A stretch of 64,000 nt of DNA from an uncultured Eubacteriales bacterium. Lineage in GTDB: Bacteria > Bacillota > Clostridia > Oscillospirales > CAG-272. Position 1 is the first letter of the stretch. Every line of letters begins with the position of its first letter. The stretch covers positions 1 through 64,000 of the forward strand of contig CABUHS010000003.1 of NCBI GenBank assembly GCA_902491535.1. Direction: 5' to 3'. The notes below the pieces were generated by a model. The model did not search any database. It worked only from the letters and a program-made list of their open reading frames with translations, and was not told the origin of the DNA. The position numbers were made by a program, and so were the translations under genes. Of this stretch, positions 17,534 through 25,608 are shown piece after piece.

Positions 17534-18643
17534 ATGATAGAAAATTATATCGGCAAGGATGCGGCGGAGTATTCTGAATACATGCAGCCTGAACGCATGG
17601 TATCCGCGGGTGAGACTGACGAGGATCATGATATTGATTCATCACTCCGTCCGAAGCATCTTGATGATTATATAGGACAGGCAAAGGTCAAAGAAAATCT
17701 CAAAATATATATAGAGGCGGCAAGGCAGAGAGGCGATTCGCTGGATCATGTTCTTCTTTATGGCCCTCCCGGGCTCGGAAAAACGACTCTTGCCGGAATA
17801 ATCGCTAATGAGCTTGGCTCCAACTTGAGAGTTACGTCAGGGCCTGCGATAGAAAAATCCGGGGATCTTGCAGCGCTTCTTACGAATCTTTCGCCGGGAG
17901 ATATACTGTTTATAGACGAGATACACCGGCTTCAGCGCACGGTCGAGGAGATACTTTATCCGGCGATGGAGGATTATTCTCTCGATATTATTATCGGAAA
18001 AGGCCCTGCTGCACGAAGCATACGTATAGATCTGCCGCACTTTACGCTTGTCGGCGCGACAACGCGTGCAGGTCAGCTTTCAACACCGCTTCGCGACCGC
18101 TTCGGCGTTGTCATGAAGCTCGAGCTTTACGGAAAAGAGGATCTTGTAAAGATAATAAAGCGAAATGCATCGCTTCTCGGAATACTTATAGACGATACGG
18201 GTGCGGATCAGATCGCTTCCCGTTCCCGCGGAACTCCGCGTATAGCTAACAGGCTTTTAAAGCGTGTGCGCGACTTTGCTCAGGTTAAGGGCAGAGGCAT
18301 TATTGACAGTGAAATAGCCGATTATGCTCTTAAGATGCTTGAGATCGACGAGATGGGACTTGATAATGTCGACAGGCGGATGCTTGAGACGATTATCCGT
18401 CTTTACGGCGGAGGTCCTGTCGGGCTTGATACTCTTGCGGCGTCTATCGGTGAGGAATCGGTTACTATTGAAGATGTATATGAGCCGTATCTTATGCAGA
18501 TCGGATTTCTAAGCCGTACTCCCCGCGGACGCTGTGTTACGCGACTTGCATGCGAGCATCTCGGAATGGTCTGCCCCGGAATCACGGGAGACAGAGCTGC
18601 CGTCGATGATTCTCAGCGCACGTTTTTCGATGACGGAGAGTAA
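17534..18643 (+). CDS. ruvB: Holliday junction branch migration helicase RuvB
   Basis: This AAA+ hexameric motor drives branch migration with RuvA. The 369-aa protein has Walker A GPPGLGKTTLA, Walker B ILFIDEIHRL, sensor 1 VGATTRAGQL, the arginine finger region PLRDRFG, and a C-terminal winged helix (ending GFLSRTPRGRCVT). It is about 30 residues longer than usual: an extra acidic N-terminus precedes the normal RPKHLDDYIGQ start, and the tail is slightly extended. AAAGGAA lies about 10 bases before the ATG. Confidence 0.96.
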   Translation: MIENYIGKDAAEYSEYMQPERMVSAGETDEDHDIDSSLRPKHLDDYIGQAKVKENLKIYIEAARQRGDSLDHVLLYGPPGLGKTTLAGIIANELGSNLRVTSGPAIEKSGDLAALLTNLSPGDILFIDEIHRLQRTVEEILYPAMEDYSLDIIIGKGPAARSIRIDLPHFTLVGATTRAGQLSTPLRDRFGVVMKLELYGKEDLVKIIKRNASLLGILIDDTGADQIASRSRGTPRIANRLLKRVRDFAQVKGRGIIDSEIADYALKMLEIDEMGLDNVDRRMLETIIRLYGGGPVGLDTLAASIGEESVTIEDVYEPYLMQIGFLSRTPRGRCVTRLACEHLGMVCPGITGDRAAVDDSQRTFFDDGE

Positions 18644-18691
18644 TATAAAAAATTATAACAGTGTGTACTGAGGTACAGAAGGGACTATATA

Positions 18692-19579
18692 ATGTGGACA
18701 GCGGACAGATGGCGTGACTATGAGCTTATCGACGCATCGGACGGCGAACGTCTGGAGCGATGGGGGGACTATACGCTTGTGCGGCCCGATCCTCAGATCG
18801 TCTGGAAAGACATGAGGAGAAGTAAGCTTTGGGGAAAGGCTGACGGAACATATAAGCGCTCATCATCCGGCGGAGGAAGCTGGAAAAACGGAACACGTCT
18901 GCGCTCCGAATGGAGGATATCCTACGATCTCGGAATAGGAAAAAGACTGACGTTTGTAGTAAAACCTACGGGATTTAAGCATACCGGGCTTTTCCCGGAG
19001 CAGGCGGCTAACTGGGAATGGTTTTCACAGCTTATAAGCCGCCGCGTTTCAGAGGGACGGAGTGTAAAGGTTCTCAATCTTTTTGCGTATACGGGCGGAG
19101 CAACGGTAGCTGCGGCAGCAGCAGGAGCATCTGTTTGCCATGTTGACGCTGCTAAGGGAATGGTAGCGCAGGCAAAAGAAAATGCTGCGCTCAGCGGACT
19201 CGGAAGCGCACCGATAAGATATATAGTTGACGACTGCCGCAAATTTGTTGAGCGTGAGATGCGGCGCGGAAACAGGTACGATGCGGTAATAATGGATCCT
19301 CCGTCATACGGACGCGGGCCGTCGGGAGAGATATGGAAGCTTGAAGAATGCATAGGCGATTTTGTCGATCTTGCGTCAGGCGTTCTTTCGGACGATCCGC
19401 TGTTCTTTCTTGTAAATTCATATACGACAGGACTTTCGCCGTCGGTTGTCAGGTATATTATAGATACAACTGATGCATTGAAAGACGGTTCGACTGAATG
19501 CGGTGAGCTTGGACTTGTTGTAAAGCAGACAGGTCTTGCGCTTCCGTGCGGTTCATCCGCCAGATGGTCACGGAAATGA
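18692..19579 (+). CDS. Class I SAM-dependent methyltransferase (COG1092/RlmI-like)
   Basis: The 295-aa Rossmann methyltransferase has SAM motif I LNLFAYTGGAT, an acidic residue in HVDAAKGMV, motif DDCRKF and the substrate loop MDPPSYGRG. The family includes 23S rRNA cytosine-C5 methyltransferases RlmI/RlmK, but the N-terminal PUA domain is missing; instead there is about 100 residues rich in Trp and basic residues. The RNA target is therefore unknown. It begins 48 bases after ruvB and probably belongs to that transcript. Only a weak ribosome site (AGAAGGG) is visible. The closing region SSARW is conserved in related proteins. Confidence 0.85.
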   Translation: MWTADRWRDYELIDASDGERLERWGDYTLVRPDPQIVWKDMRRSKLWGKADGTYKRSSSGGGSWKNGTRLRSEWRISYDLGIGKRLTFVVKPTGFKHTGLFPEQAANWEWFSQLISRRVSEGRSVKVLNLFAYTGGATVAAAAAGASVCHVDAAKGMVAQAKENAALSGLGSAPIRYIVDDCRKFVEREMRRGNRYDAVIMDPPSYGRGPSGEIWKLEECIGDFVDLASGVLSDDPLFFLVNSYTTGLSPSVVRYIIDTTDALKDGSTECGELGLVVKQTGLALPCGSSARWSRK

Positions 19580-19627
19580 CCGTATAGGAATTAGATAAAG
19601 AGATTTTCAGGTCAGGGAGTTTTTACA

Positions 19628-20509
19628 TTGGACGAAAAAAAGTTTCCTTTTATCCGAATCGAGAAGCTGTTTTTCTCGTATGAGGATGAAGAAAGTGCGG
19701 TCAAAGTACCGATAATACGCGGTATAGACCTTGATATAGAGGAAGGCTCGTTTGTGGCGGTTCTCGGACATAACGGATCGGGTAAGTCTACTCTTGCAAA
19801 GCTGCTTAATATGATACTTGTTCCGGACAGCGGTAAGATATATATTGACGGACGCGATATAACATCCCCTGATCTTACGGACGATGATGTTATCGCATTG
19901 CGGCAGGACATCGGCATGGTATTTCAGAATCCCGACAATCAGATCGTTGCAACGATCGTCGAGGAGGATGTGGCGTTCGGACCGGAGAACATGGGAGTTG
20001 AACCGTCTGAAATACGCAGACGCGTCGATGATGCACTCAGAATTGTCGGAATGTCTGAATTTCAAAGGCATTCTCCGCACATGCTTTCGGGCGGACAGAA
20101 GCAACGTGTTGCGATAGCCGGCGTTATTGCTATGATGCCGAGATGCATTATATTTGACGAGTCTACGGCTATGCTTGATCCGTCCGGACGCGCAGAGGTT
20201 ATGGAGACGATAAAGACGCTTAACCGCGACCACGGAATAACTGTACTCCATATAACGCATAACATGAATGAGGCTATAGACGCCGATCGCGTTATTGTTA
20301 TCAATGACGGCGAGGTTTTTGCCGATGATATTCCGCAGAAGGTGTTCTCCCGTGTTGAAGACCTTCAGCGCATAGGGCTGGACGTTCCGCAGGTGACCGA
20401 GCTGATATACGAGCTTGAGAAATCCGGTTTCGGCGGAGCGGGGGCTTTGCCTGATGATATAATTTCCGAGGAGGAAGGCGCGCAGGCGCTTGCTGCGATT
20501 CTTAAATAG
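19628..20509 (+). CDS. ecfA1: Energy-coupling factor transporter ATPase EcfA (first copy)
   Basis: This is one of two ABC ATPases that power ECF vitamin importers with EcfT and interchangeable substrate-binding S components. Walker A GHNGSGKST, Q-loop GMVFQNPDNQ, signature LSGGQKQR, Walker B CIIFDESTAMLD and H-loop ITHNM are present. In the Walker B region the usual DEP is DES, as is common in EcfA1. The start is TTG at 19628, with GGGAG 8 bases upstream; no better ATG exists. ecfA2, ecfT and truA follow in the standard Bacillota order. Confidence 0.95.
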   Translation: MDEKKFPFIRIEKLFFSYEDEESAVKVPIIRGIDLDIEEGSFVAVLGHNGSGKSTLAKLLNMILVPDSGKIYIDGRDITSPDLTDDDVIALRQDIGMVFQNPDNQIVATIVEEDVAFGPENMGVEPSEIRRRVDDALRIVGMSEFQRHSPHMLSGGQKQRVAIAGVIAMMPRCIIFDESTAMLDPSGRAEVMETIKTLNRDHGITVLHITHNMNEAIDADRVIVINDGEVFADDIPQKVFSRVEDLQRIGLDVPQVTELIYELEKSGFGGAGALPDDIISEEEGAQALAAILK

Positions 20510-20531
20510 CGGCAGATAATGGATATTTACT

Positions 20532-21395
20532 ATGGCAGGATTGGAATTTAGAAATATATCGTATGTTTACGGATCCGGGACGCCTTTTGAAAAAAAAGCG
20601 CTTGATGACGTCAGCGTATCCTTTGAAAGCGGATGTATCACCGGACTTATCGGACATACAGGTTCGGGAAAATCAACGCTTGTTCAGCTTGCAAACGGAC
20701 TTTTGAAACCTACATCCGGGCAGGTGCTTCTTGACGGTAAGGATATATGGGAGGAACCTAAAAAGATAAGAGACGTGCGCTTTCGTGTCGGTCTTGTTTT
20801 TCAGTATCCTGAATATCAGCTTTTCGAGGAAACGGTGTATAAGGACATTGCGTTCGGCCCTGCAAATATGGGACTTTCTTCCGAAGAGGTTAAAAAGAGA
20901 GTTGAGGCGGCGTCATTCTTTGTGGGACTTGAAAGTTCACTGCTTGAAAAATCTCCGTTTGAGCTTTCGGGCGGGCAGAAGCGCAGGGTCGCTATCGCCG
21001 GGATAATAGCTATGTCTCCTGAGATACTTATACTCGACGAGCCTGCAGCTGGTCTTGATCCTATGGGACGGGAAGAGATATTGGGCGGAATAAGATCATA
21101 TCAGCGTGAGTGCGGTAACACAGTTGTAATTGTAAGTCACAGCATGGAGGATATGGCGAGATATGCCGACCGCATTGCCGTTATGAACAAAGCGAAGCTT
21201 TATCGCAGCGGAAGCTGCGATGAGATCTTCGGAGATGCGGATTCGCTTGTTTCCGTGGGGCTTGACGTTCCGCAGATAACAAGGCTTATGCTGCGGCTGA
21301 AAGAACTCGGAATCCCTGTCAGAGACGGTATTTTTACCGTGTCGGATGCACGGGATGAACTGAACAGACTTTACCGTCAAAGGCACAGAAGCTGA
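20532..21395 (+). CDS. ecfA2: Energy-coupling factor transporter ATPase EcfA (second copy)
   Basis: The partner ATPase of the ECF module, 287 aa. Walker A GHTGSGKST, Q-loop GLVFQYPEYQLFE, signature LSGGQKRR, Walker B ILILDEPAAGLDP and H-loop VSHSM are all intact. The Q-loop YPEYQLF block is typical of EcfA2. It lies 22 bases after ecfA1 and 45 bases before ecfT. The C-terminal domain ends in a basic tail. Confidence 0.95.
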   Translation: MAGLEFRNISYVYGSGTPFEKKALDDVSVSFESGCITGLIGHTGSGKSTLVQLANGLLKPTSGQVLLDGKDIWEEPKKIRDVRFRVGLVFQYPEYQLFEETVYKDIAFGPANMGLSSEEVKKRVEAASFFVGLESSLLEKSPFELSGGQKRRVAIAGIIAMSPEILILDEPAAGLDPMGREEILGGIRSYQRECGNTVVIVSHSMEDMARYADRIAVMNKAKLYRSGSCDEIFGDADSLVSVGLDVPQITRLMLRLKELGIPVRDGIFTVSDARDELNRLYRQRHRS

Positions 21396-21440
21396 GCGCG
21401 TATGCGCTGATTTAATTTCTTGTAAGAGGCTTGTTTTATT

Positions 21441-22271
21441 ATGCTAAAGGATATCACACTCGGACAGTTTTTTCCGGGTAACTCTCTTCTTCACAGGATA
21501 GATCCGAGAATAAAGATCATCCTTACAATTATATATATAGTCGGCGTATTTCTTGCGGATACCGTAAGCGGATTTATTCTTATAGCGCTGTTTACATTCG
21601 GACTTATGCTTATAAGCAAAATACCTGTCAGAACGGTTATAGTCGGAATGAAACCGTTGCTGTTTATAATAATATTTACGGTTATTGTGAACGTATTTTT
21701 TACAAAAGGAGATCATCTGCTCTTTGAGATCGGATTTGTACATGTGTATACCGAGGGACTTATGCTTGCCCTGCTTGTTACCGTGCGTATCGCGGCGCTG
21801 CTCGCCGGAACGAGTATAATACTTACTTATACTACGTCTCCGACTGCGCTTACCGAAGGTATCGAACGGCTTTTGATGCCGCTCTCTTATCTTCATGTTC
21901 CTGTTCATGATTTTGCGATGATGATGACGATAGCACTTCGGTTTATCCCTACTCTTATAGAAGAAACGGATAAAATAATGAACGCACAGAGGGCGCGCGG
22001 AGTTGATTTTTCTCACGGGAACCTGATCGAGCGCGGAAAAGCGCTTATCCCGGTGCTTATTCCCCTGTTTCTTTCTGCAATACGCCGCGCGGGAGATCTT
22101 GCGACCGCAATGGAATGCCGCTGTTATCACGGCGGCAAAGGAAGGACACGTATGAATACAAGCAGGCTTTGCGCCGCTGATTTTGCCATGCTTGCTGTTT
22201 TTGTTATATTTTGCGCAGTAACTGTTTTTTCCGGAAATTATTTTCCGATATACTGCGTTTCAGGACTTTGA
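21441..22271 (+). CDS. ecfT: Energy-coupling factor transporter transmembrane protein EcfT
   Basis: EcfT is the integral membrane scaffold that couples the EcfA pair to S components. The 276-aa protein opens with the family motif GQFFPGNSLLHRIDPRIKI, contains five to six membrane helices, and has the cytoplasmic coupling motifs AQRARGVDF and AMECRCYHGG, which bear the Ala-Arg-Gly signature contacting the ATPases. AAGAGG precedes the ATG. No S component is encoded nearby, so this is a shared (group II) energising module serving unlinked S genes. Confidence 0.95.
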   Translation: MLKDITLGQFFPGNSLLHRIDPRIKIILTIIYIVGVFLADTVSGFILIALFTFGLMLISKIPVRTVIVGMKPLLFIIIFTVIVNVFFTKGDHLLFEIGFVHVYTEGLMLALLVTVRIAALLAGTSIILTYTTSPTALTEGIERLLMPLSYLHVPVHDFAMMMTIALRFIPTLIEETDKIMNAQRARGVDFSHGNLIERGKALIPVLIPLFLSAIRRAGDLATAMECRCYHGGKGRTRMNTSRLCAADFAMLAVFVIFCAVTVFSGNYFPIYCVSGL

Positions 22272-22358
22272 GCTTGGGTGATTTCAGACCGTCTGTTATA
22301 CAGCATGGCGGAACACTTTTAAATTTGATGTAAAGTAAGTTTTAAGGAGTCTGCTATT

Positions 22359-23102
22359 ATGAAGTTTTTGCTGGAGCTTGCTTTTCTTGGAACGGGATAC
22401 GGCGGATGGCAGGTGCAAAAAAATGTACGTACCGTTCAGCAAACGCTTCAGGATGCAGTCGAGGCGGCGTTCGGAAGGCGGTTGCCTGTGACCGGATGCA
22501 GCCGGACGGACAGCGGCGTTCATGCCAATATGTTTTGCTGTACTGTAGAGACCGACAGTGAGTCTAACAGAATACCGACCGACAAAATTCCTGTTGTACT
22601 TAACTCATTCTTGCCGGAGGATATATCTGTTTACGGAGCGAGAACCGTACCTGACGGATTTCATCCGAGATACAGTGCGGTCGGCAAGGAATATAAATAT
22701 GTTATCTGGAACGGCAGACTGCGCGATCCGTTTATGGCGGGACGCTCGTATTTTTATCCGAAGCACCTTGATGATAAAAAAATGGCTGTTGCGGCAGAAT
22801 ATTTTAAGGGAGAACACGATTTCGCATCTTTTATGTCTGCCGGATCGAAGATCACCGACACGGTGCGCCGTATATACGATGCGACGGTAGTCAGAGAGGG
22901 TGACACAGTTTATTTCACTGTGTCGGGCAACGGTTTTCTGTACAATATGGTGCGGATAATGACGGGGACCCTCATAGGAGTTTCTGAGGGACGGTTTCCA
23001 CCGGACGGAGTGGCGGAGATAATTGAAGCCCGTAACCGAAGCGCGGCCGGGATAACCGCTCCGGCCTGCGGTTTGTATCTTAACAGGGTATTTTACCCTT
23101 AA
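22359..23102 (+). CDS. truA: tRNA pseudouridine(38-40) synthase TruA
   Basis: TruA converts U38-U40 in tRNA anticodon arms to pseudouridine. The 247-aa enzyme carries the catalytic aspartate in GCSRTDSGVHA, and the conserved YKYVIWN, HDFASFM and NGFLYNMVRIMTGTL segments. AAGGAG lies 9 bases before the ATG. Placement directly after ecfT is the standard Bacillota arrangement, although the rplM-rpsI genes that often follow are replaced here by DUF5711 and a CvpA-like gene. Confidence 0.96.
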   Translation: MKFLLELAFLGTGYGGWQVQKNVRTVQQTLQDAVEAAFGRRLPVTGCSRTDSGVHANMFCCTVETDSESNRIPTDKIPVVLNSFLPEDISVYGARTVPDGFHPRYSAVGKEYKYVIWNGRLRDPFMAGRSYFYPKHLDDKKMAVAAEYFKGEHDFASFMSAGSKITDTVRRIYDATVVREGDTVYFTVSGNGFLYNMVRIMTGTLIGVSEGRFPPDGVAEIIEARNRSAAGITAPACGLYLNRVFYP

Positions 23103-23168
23103 CCGTGCGGTGAAGCAGATTTTGGTTTGAATGGAAAATAGATAATTTTTACGGAAGGAGGGATACGG

Positions 23169-24770
23169 ATGAGTAAAGAACGCAGCAGTGAAAATACGAA
23201 TAAAGAGGTATCTGGTATAGATACTCATAAAAGTGAAAAAAAAGAAAGCGTGTCCGACGTGCGCAAATTGAAGGCTGAAAAGGGTAAGCCGACTTCAGCG
23301 GACAGCAGAAAGCATGAAGATAAAAAACGCGAATCCGCAGAAAAGGCTTCGGATAAAAAGTCAAAGCAGGATATTTCTTCAGGCGATGAAGATCGGGATA
23401 AGAAACATGAGTCTTCCGCACCTGTAAAAGGCGGTAAGGGAGAAAGCAGAGCGCTTACGCGGACTGAGAAAAAATCCGGAAAAAGTGTAACTTCGTCGGA
23501 GACTTCCGGAAAGAATTTTATTAAGCGTTCGGTATCTGTATCTCTTGAAAAAGAGGCTCAGCGTGAGCGCGAAGCAGCGCTTGCTGGAGTCAACACATAT
23601 TATATTAAAATATCAAAATATTTCCGTCGCGCCAAAACGGTCAGCGCACTGCTTCTTGCACTGTTTACTGTTGTGATGCTTGCATCGTTCAGAGATGATA
23701 TAACACCGCAAAATCTGCAATATATGCTGCGCGATCTTAATATTACAAATACAGTATATTCAAACGATTCTACTTTTACCGTATCGTACGATACGGATAC
23801 GGATGCTGTATTCAGGCTTTTCCGTGATCAGCTTGCCGTGGCGGGAAAAAGCGGTTTTTCGCTTTATGCGTCATCGGGAAGTAAGGTGTTTGATGATCCG
23901 CATAACTATAAAAATCCGGCTGTGGCAAGTTCGGATTCGTGTATGATCGTATACGATCTCGGCGGAAACTATTATTCGGTATATAATTCGCTTGAAAAGC
24001 TTTCGGAGCAGTCGACGGCATATCCGATAGCAGCAGCGGCGGCTTCGGACAGCGGAATGTATGCTGTGCTTACAAGAAGCGCTGAATACAGGTCGGCGAT
24101 ATATGTGTATGATTCACGCGGTGGAAATACGGCGAATATTTTTAAGGATAAGCTCGTTCTTGGTATTTGTTTTGCCGAGAACGGGGAGGATATAATTGTT
24201 ACGTCAGTAAACAGCAGTGAAGGAAATATTGTCGGTGAACTTTCGGTACACAATATAAATTCCGATGTTCCGCTAATGTCGGTGACTCTTGACGGAGAAC
24301 TTCCTTTGCTTGCATATGCATACGGCAGTAACGTATCGGTAATGACCGATCGCTCCCTTATTACGTATAATATGGACGGTAATCAGACATCGGTCTACAG
24401 CTACGGAAGTATATCCCCTATAACGGGCTGCATCGGAAGTACATATTCGGCTCTCGCATTTTCCTCCGGTACTGTAAACGGGCAAAGCGATATCCGCGTT
24501 GTTAACGGCGGAGAGGTGTGTATGACCGTATCGGCTGACGGAGATGTGAAATGTTTGAGGGAATATGGGGATACAGTATATGCTTTGTGCCGCGAAGGTG
24601 TACTCAAAATAGATCCGAAAAGAGATGAAACGTATGTATTTGAAACAGAGGGAAATCCCTGTGATATAAATATAACCGGAAATACACTGCTTGTTTCATA
24701 TTATTCACATACCGATTCATATTATTTGTCAGAGATTTTTACGGAAAAGAATAAGCTGTCACAGCAGTGA
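23169..24770 (+). CDS. DUF5711-like membrane protein with predicted beta-propeller
   Basis: The 533-aa protein has three parts. Residues 1-150 are very hydrophilic, rich in Lys, Glu and Ser, and probably disordered in the cytoplasm. A single membrane helix follows (about 159-178, SALLLALFTVVMLASF). Residues 190-533 form an extracytoplasmic region of repeated beta strands (for example FSLYASSGSKVF, CMIVYDLGGNYYSVYN, IYVYDSRGG) that look like a WD-type propeller. Clostridial DUF5711 proteins share this plan; their function is unknown. AAGGAGGG sits just upstream of the ATG. Neighbours (cvpA-like, clpE, degenerate ATPase) suggest an envelope-quality-control context, which is inference. Confidence 0.8.
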   Translation: MSKERSSENTNKEVSGIDTHKSEKKESVSDVRKLKAEKGKPTSADSRKHEDKKRESAEKASDKKSKQDISSGDEDRDKKHESSAPVKGGKGESRALTRTEKKSGKSVTSSETSGKNFIKRSVSVSLEKEAQREREAALAGVNTYYIKISKYFRRAKTVSALLLALFTVVMLASFRDDITPQNLQYMLRDLNITNTVYSNDSTFTVSYDTDTDAVFRLFRDQLAVAGKSGFSLYASSGSKVFDDPHNYKNPAVASSDSCMIVYDLGGNYYSVYNSLEKLSEQSTAYPIAAAAASDSGMYAVLTRSAEYRSAIYVYDSRGGNTANIFKDKLVLGICFAENGEDIIVTSVNSSEGNIVGELSVHNINSDVPLMSVTLDGELPLLAYAYGSNVSVMTDRSLITYNMDGNQTSVYSYGSISPITGCIGSTYSALAFSSGTVNGQSDIRVVNGGEVCMTVSADGDVKCLREYGDTVYALCREGVLKIDPKRDETYVFETEGNPCDINITGNTLLVSYYSHTDSYYLSEIFTEKNKLSQQ

Positions 24771-24858
24771 TCAGATAAATTTTTATAGAGTGCGGAAAGG
24801 CGGATACAGAAGCGCTGGTTCCGACTGCATGCCGACTTGCGGCAGAATGGAGATTTTT

Positions 24859-25569
24859 ATGTCTGTTATTATTGATATCATAATTGCGGTTATAATTGTA
24901 ATTCCGGTCATTCTCGGCATTAAGAGAGGATTTGTCAGATCGGCAATGAAGCTTGTTTCCGTTATACTTGCAATTCTTGCTGCAAATATACTTATGCCGT
25001 ATATTTCACCGTTTTGCAGAGAAAAGATAATCGTACCGTATGTGAGTGAGCCTGTAAACGCGTATGTCTCTTCGGCAGTGGGCGATTCAGTGGACTCTGT
25101 AGGAGATACAGGTACGGAAAATATTTCCGCAGTTGCAGACAAAATAAAAAATGTATGCGGTACTTTCGGTATAGATATTTCCGATATAACCGATATGCTT
25201 GAAAGTTCAGTATCGGATTCAGCGCTTGAAAGTGCTGATAAGATTACCGAGAGTGTGACCGGGTATATAGTCGGCGAGATTACAAACAAGGCTTCGGATA
25301 TACTCGCATTCCTGCTTGCTTTTGTCGGTTCGCTTATCGTACTCGGAATAGTTACTTTTATTATAAATGCTATATGTAAAATGCCGGTACTTAACGGTAT
25401 AAACAGAACTGCAGGAGCGCTGTTCGGATTTTGCTGCGGCGGTATAGCGGCGATTGTGATCGCAAAACTGCTCATGGCTTTTATGCCGACGCTCACATCG
25501 CTGTATCCGGATGTATTTTCCGGTGCAGCCGACAAATCCTTATTTTTGAATATGCTTGCCGGCAAATAA
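24859..25569 (+). CDS. CvpA family membrane protein
   Basis: The 236-aa protein begins with the CvpA pattern: a first membrane helix, then GIKRGFVRSAMKL, a second helix, a loop of about 100 residues facing outward, and two more helices with the motif NGINRTAGALFGFCCGG. CvpA homologues are linked to envelope integrity and colicin V export in E. coli; the mechanism is not known. Clostridial forms have this enlarged loop. I chose the ATG at 24859, since GGAGA lies 5 bases upstream; a longer frame beginning at 24691 overlaps the previous gene. Confidence 0.85.
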   Translation: MSVIIDIIIAVIIVIPVILGIKRGFVRSAMKLVSVILAILAANILMPYISPFCREKIIVPYVSEPVNAYVSSAVGDSVDSVGDTGTENISAVADKIKNVCGTFGIDISDITDMLESSVSDSALESADKITESVTGYIVGEITNKASDILAFLLAFVGSLIVLGIVTFIINAICKMPVLNGINRTAGALFGFCCGGIAAIVIAKLLMAFMPTLTSLYPDVFSGAADKSLFLNMLAGK

Positions 25570-25608
25570 TTGTGTGACTGATATCCTGGAAAGTGGTGAA
25601 CTGAATTT